The position numbers and the translations under genes are program-made. A DNA stretch of 64,000 nucleotides from Odontocerum albicorne (lineage: Eukaryota > Arthropoda > Insecta > Trichoptera > Odontoceridae): positions 21,756,692 to 21,820,691 of the forward strand of contig OX463845.1 in NCBI GenBank assembly GCA_949825065.1, read 5' to 3'. The notes under the pieces were generated by a model. The model ran no database searches, had not been told where the DNA came from, and saw nothing but the letters and a program-made list of their open reading frames with translations. Each line of letters begins with the position of its first letter. The first letter of the stretch is position 1. Positions 32,911-64,000 of the stretch are shown here, in pieces.

Positions 32911-33199
32911 TCAATATAGCGTTTGCTGAAACTTATCGAACCATTAGAAATTAATTAAGTAAAACAAATCATATGTAATTGAATAAAACTTATTGAACCA
33001 TTAGAAATTAATTAATCACGATCATACCATGTATGATCTTGTTGCACGAATACATTAGTTGAATAACGTAAGTTTGGTTGTGTTTATGGAAATCGAAAAT
33101 CATAATAATTATTTTAAAATAAATCAACAAATTGTAAAATTTAACTAAGTAGGATCGCGATTTAATGTAATTCAAGCCTAATTATTTTTCTCATGTTGT
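32911..33199. other. Short AT-rich gap upstream of the helicase
   Basis: Nothing recognised apart from a small direct repeat (CTTATCGAACCATTAGAAAT near 32934 and 32988). Confidence 0.4.
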
Positions 33200-33498
33200 A
33201 TGGATTTATTTTCATTTTGCTTAGAATTGGCATCACTAGTTCCGTTTCTCCGCCATTATCGTTTTGTTCGCCGTCTGAGTTGGTCGTGAGGATTACTCGT
33301 GAATGACCGGACTTTAGATAAATTTCAACACATTTCTCTCGTTTCCGAGAGGTTAGTTTATATCTTATACTTTTCTCCAGCTCGTAATCCAAGTATTGTT
33401 TTTTTTAAATAAAATTTGATGTATTGTACATGTATTGTTCGCCTTTGTTACAGGTCGGAAGCCATTGGTGTCGGTCTTGTTGCTAGTCCGTTTCCACG
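33200..33498 (+). promoter_or_regulatory. Probable 5' UTR exon and promoter-proximal region of the helicase gene
   Basis: A donor-like GAGAG|GTTAGT at 33351/33352 and an acceptor ttgttacag ending at 33452 suggest an untranslated first exon ending at 33351 and a short 101-bp intron. The transcription start is not visible; the segment around 33240-33300 is locally GC-richer. Inference from splice signals only. Confidence 0.4.
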
Positions 33499-53368
<19,870 letters not shown>

Positions 53369-55260
53369 TCCCTCTCACCCCGGGACATTTCTGATTCCGC
53401 TCATGTAATGGAGTGACCCTTCTCTAGTCACCACTTCATTTTATTTCCATCTCTTCTGTGTGCGGCAATATTTTTCCTCATTTATTTTTTAATATATTTT
53501 CCAAATGCCGCTGAGCTTAAATCTTTTTTTTTTATCTTTATTCAAGTTTTAATTGAGCTTGTTGTTTACTATTTGAGAGATTTAATTTTTTTCGAATCGT
53601 AAAGTTACTAATGATTGAATTGTTATCGTTCAGAGTATCAGTCATTCCATTAGTAAGCTGGAATCTCCCATTAGGATTAGTGCTTTTCTTATATTGATCG
53701 CTTGTGGTGGTTTGAATTTTTGCCAAGGCCTATGAATTTAAAAGTCTGGCAAATGACAAAATTCTACCGCCGTTCATGTTTTTATGTTTAATTTTGAATT
53801 ATATGTGTAATATGATACTTGATGGTGGTGAATGTGCACTGTTTTTCTTCTTTTATGTTTTGGTAATAATACGGTTTGGTAACAAGTGTGGCGCGCGCAC
53901 GTTCCGTCGAGAGCCGGGCTTTGCCCTGCGCCCCTAAAAAGAGGCTCGGCTAGCGTAGCTCGACGTAGCCAAGAGTAACCTAACCTAACGATGTAATACT
54001 GATTTATTGTTGATATGTACTGTAGTGTAGTTGATGTGGTACCCTATATATACTCCTCGGTGCCCTTTTCTTTTTCTGTATGCTGTTTGAAATGCACGAA
54101 ACATATAGAAGAAGTATTTTTTATGGGGTTTCTATAATTTTAAAGTATTTATTGATATATGCAAAATGAGTGCTGCCGTGGTTAAAAATAGGCTCTTGAC
54201 AAATATTTAAAAGTGCAATGTCATAGAAATGATAAGAGTCAATGGTAAAACATTTTTAGTTTACTAATGGAAGATACAGTATCTTAGAAGATGCGAGTAT
54301 CTGGGTGGAGAGGTTGTATACTTGTATTTATCTGTGGGAATGTTGCGTGACTGTTTGCCCGGAGTAAATTTATCAAGTGCCCCATGAGAGTACAATAAAT
54401 GATATCCTGTATAGTCCAAAGAATAATAAGTATTTGGAAAAGAATACGTCTGTGATATAATATGCAATTGCAGCATTGTATGTGGGAATGTGGGTCAATT
54501 TGTGAGTTAGTTGTATGCTTGGAATTCCCGTGAAGCCGGGGGAACTCGGTTACTTTATTCAGATATTCATAAACCGTATATATTTTTTCACTCGATTAAA
54601 GTGAGACAGAATGTTGCATATATAAAGATGATTTAAGAATAAGAGCCTTCTTGAGCCATTTTCAAAATTTATACAAATAAATACTTGATAGATATAAGGT
54701 TAAATTATCACTCGCATTTCACATGTTTTTCATTGCTGTAAGCTCGTCAGTAAGAAAATGACCATTAATATTATTTCATTATGTTTATTAATTCTTAAGT
54801 GTATTGAAAAATGGCTATTTTATAACTCGTCTGTCGCAGAAGGGTTGGAAGTGGCTAAATTTTATTAGTTTTTCATATTTGGCAATGAAAATTATAATAT
54901 AAGATTTTTGTTAGTGAAAAGTCATTGGAATTTAAAAAGTTTCAAAGTATTTATTCAAGATTATGTAAAACTTGTGGTTTTCCAGTACAGGAGTTACTAT
55001 AAATAAGAGGATTCTTATTGGCCAAACCAACCCTCTGTATTAGATTATGTACTGAATATTTTATATTGGCTGACCCGCCCACGGAGGCTGGGGTGAATAG
55101 CCGACAAGCACACCAATGCTTCGCCCCTCCCTGTGGAGGGCCACAGTAAAGTATTAATAATGATCTTATCCATTTGTGATCTGTTAGCCCATGAGGGTCC
55201 TGTACATAATGTTATTAGTGTAATAATGGAATAAACATATTTTTTTGTCATACGTTTTAG
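53369..55260 (+). other. Helicase 3' UTR and downstream region
   Basis: No open frame or transposon is recognised. Candidate AATAAA poly(A) signals occur at 54394, 54673 and 55230, so a 3' UTR of 1-1.9 kb is possible. A GC-rich block (53888-53960) contrasts with its surroundings; I do not recognise it. Confidence 0.35.
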
Positions 55261-56977
55261 AAGAGTTTCATATTAGTGATGTACAGCTACAAGAGATGTG
55301 ATCGCTTTCATCGATTTGTGATAAGTTATAATGGTGGAAAGCATCTGGGTTCCACATGTGAGACAGGGAGGCCTGGTCGCTGCGCTGCAGTGCTGCTCTG
55401 CGGCTCTTGGTCATTTACTGTCTCATCTACTTGTACTTACAAGTGCTCCCTTCATTTGTGCCACGTCTCAACTGACCATTTTAGTATGTTCATTATGCCA
55501 TCTTTAAGATATATTATTTTTTACTTTTTTTTTTTAACTGACCCAGTAAGTCGAGCTCTATTTAACTGTTGATGTGTATATCTGAAATGGTGTAGTTCTG
55601 GATGCAGTCATGGAGATATGCGTTAGTGTGAAGTGAAGGGATCGCTGTACAATGAACAATCGCCCACTTCCACCTCCTTTAACTGTGATATATAAGTAAA
55701 CACTAAGTAGGTAGCATGCGGTACATTATCTAATGTCCAAGGGAAAGGTTGACACCATATCTTACTTATATTTAAGTAAACTATTATGTGTGCGTGTATG
55801 TGTGTGAAAATATGTGGTATGTGATATTGATTATTTCTCTGTACAAAAAGACTGATTTTTTTTAATAAGCATTTTACTAAACTTCTTAAGAGTTTCCAAA
55901 CGCTGTTATATAATTATAAAATTGGAACAGATTTTAACAGTCAATGTGCAGACAAAATATTTATTAGGATTATAACAAAATTTTTAATATATATTTTTTA
56001 ATTTTTTATAATAATACGAAACATGCCAAAACACACTATAAGATCAGGGATTGTGGTTATTCCAATTCTTGAATGTTTGATGATATGATGTGTCTCCCTT
56101 GCCTTTCTCATGGGCCATGGGAAGTTTCCATTCTGTCATGCGATATGCGGCGCTGCCCGCCTACCTGTCATCCATCACCTTGAGTGGTTCAGAGCTAAAC
56201 GTAAACCTGGGCATGCCATACAGAATGGAAGCTACCTCATTTTGGGTCAACACCCCAACTATTGCTATAATTCTTCATTTTGTATTTGTTTTCAAATCTA
56301 AAGTTATATTATAATTTATGTTCATTAAGTCTGTCATGTGAATAATGAATCCAAGATTGCATTTATGTGACAGCAAGCTTACTATTTTATATCAAAGTAG
56401 ATTCGTGACTCAAACCATTTTGTAAGCACAAGTCAGAAAGTTAAGGCTCTCCAATTTGTATATAGAATATTTTAAAACAAATTGCCTTAGTTGATTATTA
56501 AAATGAAAGGGATATTTTTATGTGCATATTCCCAATAAATTTTATTTAAATTTGAACTTTAAGAAAATAGAAGAAAATTAATAATATAGTTTTATTATAC
56601 AAATACAGTGACCCTTATATGAATACTAAACAACCACTTCCTTACAAGCAAATTCTTCTGTAAGTTTCCAACAAGTGCATTTCTTGTAAGTATTACAGTA
56701 TTATCATTATAATAAATTGAATAATACACTGATCATTTCTCTTATTTCCACCCTTTTCCTACTTCGTTAACTACATGCAATAAATAGATCTTTATAAAGT
56801 TTAATCAGATTGGTGGTGGTAGTAAGCTTTTTTTTTTAAGAAATAGGATGAAACTTCGAGATAGTTTATTTAAACATTTACATTTACAATAATTTGAAAT
56901 ATAAAAAAAACGTAATTTAAAGGACAGTTTTTCTCAAGTAAACACTTAACTGAAATTTTTGTATGTTATGTATATAT
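55261..56977. other. Intergenic stretch downstream of the helicase
   Basis: An imperfect inverted repeat (TTTCCATTCTGTCATGC near 56126 and GGCATGCCATACAGAATGG near 56210) may be a MITE remnant. No gene is recognised. Confidence 0.4.
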
Positions 56978-57345
56978 ACCAGGTCTGTAAATATAAAACT
57001 GGAATTTGCTCATAGATAGCTCTAGTTGTCAATGTAGTGACTCAAACCGCGTCATTGGCGCCTTTTTCTTGTATTTACATTTGTCAGACTTTTAACTCGC
57101 AACAATACAAGTTTATTACAACTACATTTGTTTTCATAGCTGTTTCTGTGTCTGAAAACTATGATTTGCGGAGAGCATTGATTTTCTATTACCATTTGAA
57201 GAAAATGGCTGCAGAATCGCATCGAATGCTTGTCGACGCTTATGGTGAGCATGCTCTTGGTAAATCACAGTGCTTTGAGTGGTTTAAAAAATTTAGAAGT
57301 GGCGATTTTGATGTGAGAAACGAAGAACCAGAGATTAACACAAAT
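56978..57345 (+). mobile_element. Mariner 5'-end fragment
   Basis: A broken 5' region, then DLRRALIFYYHLKKMAAESH and RMLVDAYGEHALGKSQCFEW with FKKFRSGDFDV, the mariner N-terminal HTH. It stops at NEEPEINT. The presumed terminal repeat starts CCAGGTCTGTAAATATAAAA. Confidence 0.8.
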
Positions 57346-57949
57346 ACTTAATATAAGTATACACATATAAATCACACATATGACACAACAGTGGAAAAGG
57401 TATTCCCTCAAATCACTGACAAAAGATCGACGGTGCAGTAAAATGCGCACGTTTTAAAAATTTAATATAAGCCTTAGAACTCGTATATCGGATCATTCAG
57501 TTATAAAAATACCTGAGATTTCCAAGATGTGAAGATCAAAATTCCAAGCAGATTTAATCTGTTGCAACATTTTGTTAGATTTATATACTGTTATTTTTAT
57601 TGCTAATTCTTAAAATTAATAGTAATAGACTCAGGTGAAATAAGGCCTTAGATTTAAATCCACTTGAATGTAAATGCCAAAAGTTAATAATTCTATTACA
57701 TGGAATGTATACAGGGTTGTTGGGAGAGGGGGGGGGGGTCCAACAAATTTTTGTGATTGGGGTTTTTTTTTAGTAAAGTAAGCTTACGCTCTAGAGGCCA
57801 GAAAGATATAAGCCGAGAATTTAATAAAAACATGAACCTTTTTATTTGTGTACAATTTGGAATCCTTAAATCTTCAAATTTAATTGTGGAATAAATTTAT
57901 ATATTGAAGTTGATTAGCAGCATAGCCCTTGAAATACAAATGATGAGAA
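57346..57949. other. Intergenic stretch, nothing recognised
   Basis: Contains a G-run (57729-57738) in otherwise AT-rich sequence. Confidence 0.4.
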
Positions 57950-58440
57950 GAACTAAGACTAGAAAAAATGTGAAGTTATACTTAACATTCATTCTTTCAA
58001 GTTCCCCTACTCTGGAGGTTGGCGATCATCATGGCTATTTTGACCTTGTTCTGAAAAAATGTATGGCACCACTCTTGTAAGTTCTTCAATCTTTTTCCTG
58101 GGCCTTGGAATTTTCTCTTGCAATATCAGTTGATGGGTCATATTTTTCTCGTATTATATGTCCCAAGTACTCGAACTTTCCCCCTTTTGATGGTGGATAA
58201 TACTTCTCTATCTATTTCGAAATGTCATCAACATTCTTCGATAGCACTACATCTATGCTTCTAGTTTCTTTGTCGTGGCCTAAATAAGTGCTTCAACACC
58301 ATAGAGAAGTAGTGAAAACTTCACATGGAAGTCGAAATTTAAATCCTTGTTGCAGAGGAGCTCTTGCATTTTAAAGAAACAGCTCCTTGTCATCCGCACT
58401 TGACTCGACCCATTGAATATAATTCACCCAGCATTCCAAG
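57950..58440 (-). mobile_element. RTE-like LINE relic, C-terminal end
   Basis: Minus-strand pieces LLYGVEALI, RRMLMTF, QLILQEKIPRPRKKIEEL and a final MIANLQ-like end (ATCATCATGGCTATTTTGACC on the plus strand) match the C-terminal end of a LINE polyprotein. A different family from copies A-G. Confidence 0.55.
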
Positions 58441-58634
58441 TGTTTATATTGTTCAACAATTTCATTATTTATTAATTGATTTGGTATTTATATTGTAGAA
58501 CTCCATTTTTTACAGAATGATTTGACACTTAAATGTGTAAAAATTGTACGAAATAACTGAAATTATAACGTAAAGTTTTTAATAGGATCTGACATGTTTA
58601 GAACCACCAGCCCTTATAAAACTTGAATACAATA

Positions 58635-59902
58635 CAGGCACTCCTCATTTAACGACAGAGTTCCGTTCCTACGACAAGGTTGATAAGCGAGGAGCTTCAT
58701 AGTTTTTATTTATTCTGAATAAAGAATAAGATATAGGAAACACCAAGTACTGTACCGCGCAGGGTACAAATAGACTAACGTAGGTACGTTGGTTGCTGCG
58801 CCGCATTCAGAATCGAGGTAGCGAATTCCAAAGCGAAGATCCAGAAGAAGAAGGTAACGGGGTGGAGAGATTCCTCTCAGGCAGGTCGAAGTAGCGGGTC
58901 TCAAAGTAAAACAGTAGAATCGGTTGTTACTGAGAATATAATTTTTTCGCAAAAAGGGAACCCTCTATATTAATGGTCAGTCGGTCATCACAAGTGCCCA
59001 TTTCCCGCGAAATACAACAACTTTCGGGGTTTTGAGCGCTGCTTAAGCCGACCGGCCCGTGACCTACTCACGACGGTCCGCCCGCAAGTCCTTTATTTCC
59101 CTTGCGGTCGAGAACACGATCGGAGTCAAACAAACAAACATATTCACAAATATTTCAAATACAAAACCATAGAATTTACATATACAAGTATAAGGGTTTA
59201 CATCAGTTTCATATACAGATCTACACACACAAGATATCAATGTCTATATCATTATACCACATACAAGGGTGGCCGCACACGTCCGATACAATTACAATCA
59301 GTAAAAATTATAAAAATGGTATGCCAAAGATATTCAAGTTCATAAAAAAAAAAGACATTCAGATTAACATTTTAGTCATCGAATCCTTTAAAGTGTGGTA
59401 GTGGTTCGAGATCATCAGCGAGGAAATGGAAGTACTTGTAGGGGTCCTGGGTGTAGCTTTCGAGAAGAATCTTGCTAGTGTGGTCTGCTTTGTAAATTTC
59501 TTTTTTTCTTCATAAATTTCACTATGGCATCATAAAGTTCATTCATTTACCTTTCCACTTAGTTTTTTACCAGTTTCATAGTAGTTTATGATCTTTATTT
59601 ATCTAAAGATCAATAGTTTTCCTTCGATTCTTGGTGTTTCCTTCAAGTGAAGACATGTTCTTCCTTTTCGTCGACATCTTATACTATGAGATGCATAATA
59701 AAGTACAAATTTATAAACCAAATATGAAGTCTTGGAGATTGCGAATGCTTCATGTAATGAATACTGACCGACTTTGGGAAATGAGACAAACAGAAAGGGG
59801 ATTCTCGAGACCCAGACTGAGAAAAGGGATTCCCTGCCTTGGGAGCTGGTTGTAAGTCCAAACGATCATTAAACAGGTAAGTTGTTAAGTGAGGAGTACC
59901 TG
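58635..59902. mobile_element. Non-autonomous Tigger-like element containing a solo LTR
   Basis: Ends CAGG(C/T)ACTCCTCA(T/C)TTAAC are inverted repeats of about 22 bp, with TA on both sides (58633-58634, 59903-59904). The motif CAGGTACTCCTCACTTAAC is typical of pogo/Tigger termini. The inside has no transposase frame; 58751-59290 is a solo LTR. Confidence 0.8.
58751..59290. mobile_element. Solo LTR, second copy
   Basis: 540 bp from TGTACCGCGCAGGGTAC to CGTCCGATACA, with AGTAC before and ATTAC after (one mismatch, consistent with an aged 5-bp duplication). Aligns end to end with 14073-14582. Confidence 0.85.
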
Positions 59903-60335
59903 TATTATCTTTATCCAACTATGATGTAAAACAAGATAAGAGATTAATTTAGTTGAAAGGGTTTTCAAAACAAAACATCAGGATTTTTTTCTTTAGCTAA
60001 GGGGTTTTTTTTGTCAACCAAAAAGGTTTTATTAGGTTTATTGTTTGATTTGGTAAACATTTTAAATCCTGGGGCTCTGAAAATATCAATACGAGGCGAA
60101 TCATACAAGTTTATTTATTAATTATTTATACTATTATGGTCGTGCTTTGTTATTTTCAATTGTTCAAGCAAGTTGAGTCGTAAACCTTTATCACAAAAAT
60201 GCAATGGGATTGGACTACTGTCAGATTTAATTTCATGATTATTTTCAGAAAATGTTTTGCTAATTGCGATGTCTCTAATTTATTTTTAATTTTAAAAGGT
60301 TATTTTGTGTTAAAAAATTCTTATATTACTCGTAA
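59903..60335. other. Gap between Tigger-like pieces
   Basis: Nothing recognised. Confidence 0.4.
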
Positions 60336-61085
60336 ATGACCTACCTATTTGTCCTTTATATACAAACACAGGTACAATTTAAAGCATTATTAATCTTAGA
60401 CAATGCTCCAGGACACCCAAAATCTCTGCAAAATTTATACCCGGAAATCAATGTTGGGTTTCTTCCTCCCAATACTACCTGCCTCATACAGCCCATGGAC
60501 CAAACTGTGATAGCTATTTTTAAAGGATATTATATGAGGACAGTAATGAATCAGACCATCAAGGCAACTGGCAGAGAAGGTGGGCATACATTAAGAGATT
60601 TTTGGAAGTACTATAATATATGGAACGCAATAAACAATATTGGAGACTCGTGGGCCGAAATAAGAGTCAACAATGAAAGGTTCCTGGAACAATTATGCCC
60701 ACAAATATATAATAATAAATTCTGAAGAAACTCCGGAAACTATCACAGATGACATAGTTAGCCTAATTAATTAACTAAACTTGGACGTCAACAACGAAGA
60801 TGTTAATGAGTTGATTGAATCTCACTCAGTACCTCTGTCAAATGAATACTTAATTGAGCAACAAGAGTTAAATGAAATACACAATAAAAGTGAGAAAGAA
60901 GAATTGACAAATTTGTGAATATCATGGAAGAATGTAATCCCAATGGAGAACGTATATCTCAAGTACGTAGGGCAATTGAGAAAGACAGCATGTTATAGAA
61001 CTCTTCATCAAGAAAAGAAAAAAAAGGGTGGTATTCAACTAATTCTTGACAAGTTTATAAAGAAAACACCTGAAAGCACTTAAAC
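60336..61085 (+). pseudogene. Tigger/pogo-type transposase, C-terminal fragment
   Basis: The frame FKALLILDNAPGHPKSLQNL (Asp of the DNAPGH motif), VGFLPPNTTCLIQPMDQTVI (PPNTT and second metal-binding Asp region) and AIFKGYYMRTV is diagnostic of the DDE_1 transposase of Tigger/Jerky elements. The frame ends at 60723; decayed continuation with LDVDNEDVNELIESHS runs to about 61085. N-terminal CENP-B-like domain absent. Confidence 0.88.
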
Positions 61086-61109
61086 ATGCCTCGTTAACTT
61101 AATTATATA

Positions 61110-61382
61110 CGAGGCGTATGCAGAAAGTAAGTGTACTGAGGCTCTCACGACCGGATGGATTTTATTTTCGACATGTTGGCTACACTTCCGTGTAGCCTGA
61201 CCCTTCCCCTCGAAGGCATCAAAAAGTTGATACCTCGCTTCACCACCTGCATTGAGAGGAATGGCGACTATGTCGAAAAATAGCTTACATATGTACTACG
61301 GTAACCACGTAATTTTTTTGTTTAAATAAATAAAATTGTAACCTACAAAAATTCAGTACACTTATTTTCTGGATATGCCTCG
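61110..61382 (+). mobile_element. Mariner internal-deletion derivative
   Basis: About 273 bp with inverted repeats CGAGGCGTATGCAGAAAGTAA and complement (imperfect), TA on both sides. It keeps only the end of a transposase frame (KKLIPRFTTCIERNGDYVEK then TAG at 61283-61285). A sixth mariner-type terminal sequence in this window. Confidence 0.85.
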
Positions 61383-61479
61383 TACTATATATAGTATTGA
61401 TAAATAAATATTGTAAAATACAATTTTTGGTGTTTTTTTTTACATCCCTCTGCTTTCAAACATTCAACATTTGCACACA

Positions 61480-62150
61480 TTTTCAAGAACCAATTATGTG
61501 CGAAAGTCAAGGGCCGTCTGTATATGGATGAGTAATGAAAGATTAAATTAAGTTGAAAGATTCTGCTATTTAGGTAGTATTTTCTCAGTAGAGTTATGAG
61601 AGATGTTGAACGGCGTGTAGTGATAATAAACAAAGTCAATGGAGCACCAAAACATGTTTTCGAACTGGGCAGTATCAAAATCTACCAAGATTATAGTCCA
61701 CAACAGTATTTTAGTTCCAACTTTGATGTATGAGAGTGGATGTGGATCAATACTGAAAAGAACCAAATATATATGTAGAAATGTGTGCGCTTAGAATAAT
61801 ACATGGGGTGATCATGTTTGACAGAATACAAAATGAAGTGATTAGGAATGAGTGTGAACTTAAGGCTGATGTTTTGACCAAAATGAAGAAGAGCACTCTG
61901 AGATAGGTTGTGCACGTGGAACGGATGAATGCAGAAAAACTAGATAGCAAATATACAGTACAAATGGAAGAGGAAGACCAAAAAAGCATGGTTGGATCAA
62001 GTGTGATATTTTGAAAGGAAATGTTAAAGCAGATAAATCGTAGGAGCTGTATATAAAGGTATATGGATATAGAATAGGTGAAAGATGTGTCCCGATAGGA
62101 AAGTCTGACGCTTTCTGCCTACCCCGATAGGGAGACGGAATGATGGTATA
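61480..62150 (+). mobile_element. RTE-like LINE fragment G (3' end)
   Basis: Aligns with fragments B and E; ends TACCCCGATAGGGAGACGG, then ATGATGGTATATA where a mariner has inserted. The continuation of the tail after the mariner is short (ATGTTTAATAATG at 63443). Confidence 0.8.
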
Positions 62151-62152
62151 TA

Positions 62153-63441
62153 CGAGGGCGGTCCGATAAGTACTTAGCCTCACCGCCCGATGGCACCACT
62201 ATCGCAAGAGCAATTTTTAATCGCGTAGTTCATTCTCGTTGACAAATACTGTCAAAATTTCAGCCGAATCGGATGCGTAGTTTGGTTTTGACCGCGTGTG
62301 GAAGCGAGCGTGTCCGCGGATTTGAGAAAAATGGAAAAATAGCAATATCGGTCGGTGATTCGATTCTTGATTTTGAAAGGGAAATCGCGCAGCGAAATCA
62401 AAGAACGCTTGGATGCTGTGTACGGTGACTCTTCTCCTTCGATGGCGACCGTCAAAAATTGGATTAACGAGTTTCAACGTGGTCGCACGTCGGTTTTTGA
62501 TGAGCCACGCCCAGGTGCCCCGAAAACGGCTACCACGGAGGATAACGTGACAAAAATCTACGATCTCGTATTGGCAGACCGCCGATTGAAGGTGCGCGAG
62601 ATAGCTGAGATAGTAGGCATCTCAAAAACCGCGTGGGTCATATCCTGCATGAAGTATTGGGCATGAGAAAGCTGTCGGCGCGATGGGTGCCGCGTTTGCT
62701 CACTCCGGACAACAAGCGCAACCGTGAGACCACTTCAGAGCAGTGTTTGACGATGTTTAAGCGCAATCCGAAGGAGTTTCTGCGTCGTTTCGTGACCGTC
62801 GACGAAACATGGATACACTGGTACACACCCGAGACCAAGGAACAGTCGAAACAGTGAACTTCACCCGGCGAACGTGCTCCGAAGAAGGCGAAGACTGTCC
62901 TATCGGCCGGAAAGGTAATGGCCACCGTTTTCTGGGATTCAAAAGGTGTGATCTACATCGACTTCCTGGAGAAGGGCAAAACGGTCACAGGGCTCTACTA
63001 TGCCGAATATTGGGCCGATTCGACGCCGAATTGCAGAAAAAACGGCCCCATTTGGCGAAGAAAAAAGTGCTCTTCCATCATGACAACGCACCGGCTCACA
63101 CCTCCGCCGTCGCCACGGCCAAATTGGTAGAATTAGGCTACGAACTGCTGGCCCATCCAACGTATTCTCCGGATTTGGACCCGTGCGACTTCTTTTTGTT
63201 TCCAAATTTGAAAAAGTCACTCGCCGGGCAGAAATTTGAGTCGAATGAGGAGGTTATCGCCGCCACGGAGGCCTACTTTGCAGACCTCCAGAGAACGTAT
63301 TTTCAGACAGGTTAAAGAAGTTGGAGCATCGCTGGGTCAAGTATATCGAACTCAAAGGAGATTATGTTGAGAAATAAATCGCCTCTTTTCCAAATTTTTT
63401 GTTATTCTTTTGTAGGCTAAGTACTTATCGGACCACCATCG
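62153..63441 (+). mobile_element. Mariner, seventh type (GC-rich), full length but inactive
   Basis: 1289 bp, inverted repeats CGAGGGCGGTCCGATAAGTA on the left and CGATGGTGGTCCGATAAGTA (complement) on the right, TA on both sides (62151-62152, 63442-63443). It is clearly more GC-rich than its surroundings. It sits in the tail of LINE fragment G. Confidence 0.94.
62331..63377 (+). pseudogene. Mariner transposase (GC-rich family), several defects
   Basis: ATGGAAAAATAG gives a stop at codon 4; then YRSVIRFLILKGKSRSEIKE. A shift occurs near 62626 (after VGISK), then LGMRKLSARWVPRLLT and TVDETWIHWYTPETKEQSKQ with TGA at 62856 where Trp fits. After further shifts, VLFHHDNAPAHTSAVATAKL and YSPDLDPCDFFLFPNL, and the end is shifted again (LEHRWVKYIELKGDYVEK). 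Not functional. The catalytic Asp positions are otherwise conserved. Confidence 0.92.
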
Positions 63442-63443
63442 TA

Positions 63444-64000
63444 TGTTTAATAATGTAATTTTTAATAATTATTTTTTAAGAGCTGTTGGCTTCGGAATTT
63501 TCTATTTCCGAATTTCATATCATTAAGATTAGTTTTGCAGCTGTAAAAGATATTAAAACACAATTGAAAGATGTTAAGAAATTTTATGTTTATTGAATGA
63601 TAGAATAATTTGAGCTTAGTTTTATTCCTTATAATCCCAAAAAATGGCAAATATTGCTTGAAACAATATTGAAATTATGAGATTATAAGTCATACATGCA
63701 CAAATTTATTTAACAATAAATACCTTTATTTAAATTAATCCCCACCATATTAATTTATTGTTTAGTATTCATGTGCATGAAATTAATTTTGATTAAATAT
63801 AATGATAAAAACCTTGTATTATGTATTAAATTACTTGAGAATGAATAATTTATCTGTCGGACAATCATCCTTTGTGGTTTAATCAAAAGACTACATAACT
63901 TTGTTGCTTAAAATTACACGCTCCATATTTGGATTTATACATGCCAGCCACAGATACTTCTGTCAAATACATCAGCTGGGTAAATGGAATGACAAATCAA
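63444..64000. other. AT-rich end of window, nothing recognised
   Basis: No coding or repeat structure is seen. Confidence 0.45.

Noticed and set aside
53976..53989. TTAGG-type insect telomeric repeat (CCTAACCTAA)
   Set aside because: Only two units, too short to be more than chance.

Overview
The window looks like a piece of an insect nuclear genome. It is AT-rich, its genes have spliced introns with canonical GT/AG junctions, and it is crowded with arthropod-type transposons (many mariner-like elements, RTE-like and Jockey-like LINEs, piggyBac, Tigger, Penelope). I cannot fix the insect order from sequence alone. I see no rRNA or genuine tRNA gene, no CRISPR array and no bacterial operon.

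Two conserved host genes lie head to head. On the minus strand, five exons between 25417 and 6991 encode a 361-residue 3'-phosphoadenosine 5'-phosphosulfate (PAPS) transporter of the SLC35B3/PAPST2 type, a Golgi membrane protein supplying the sulfate donor. On the plus strand, seven coding exons between 33499 and 53368 encode a 791-residue DEAD-box RNA helicase of the DDX5/p68 (Drosophila Rm62) type. Both were assembled here by joining exons at GT/AG sites with matching phase. The helicase has a 189-nt phase-symmetric exon that could be skipped without changing frame, sitting before an 11-kb intron.

Almost everything else is mobile DNA, much of it nested. Region 1-7000: LINE relics, one mariner, a tRNA-derived SINE and a 32-bp tandem repeat. 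Introns of the transporter gene (7148-25124): a second mariner family; a 2.4-kb DNA transposon with 34-bp inverted repeats and an unfamiliar transposase, itself hit by a Penelope-like element; a SINE; a 510-bp solo LTR with a perfect 5-bp target duplication; a Jockey-like LINE inserted cleanly into a mariner relic; and another LINE broken by a MITE and by an intron-containing IS630-like transposon. Intergenic region 25418-33450: LINE relics, a piggyBac remnant and a 741-bp palindromic mariner. Helicase introns (mainly 42141-53252): two mariner relics, LINE pieces, and an apparently intact mariner at 49315-50604. Region 53369-64000: helicase 3' UTR, then a Tigger-like non-autonomous element carrying a solo LTR, a Tigger transposase fragment, a mariner deletion derivative, and a mariner in the tail of an RTE-like LINE.

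The main biological points are the clean reconstruction of insertion order from interrupted frames, repeated mariner landing in one LINE family, one potentially active mariner, one long fold-back mariner that could produce double-stranded RNA, and one DNA transposon whose family I cannot name.
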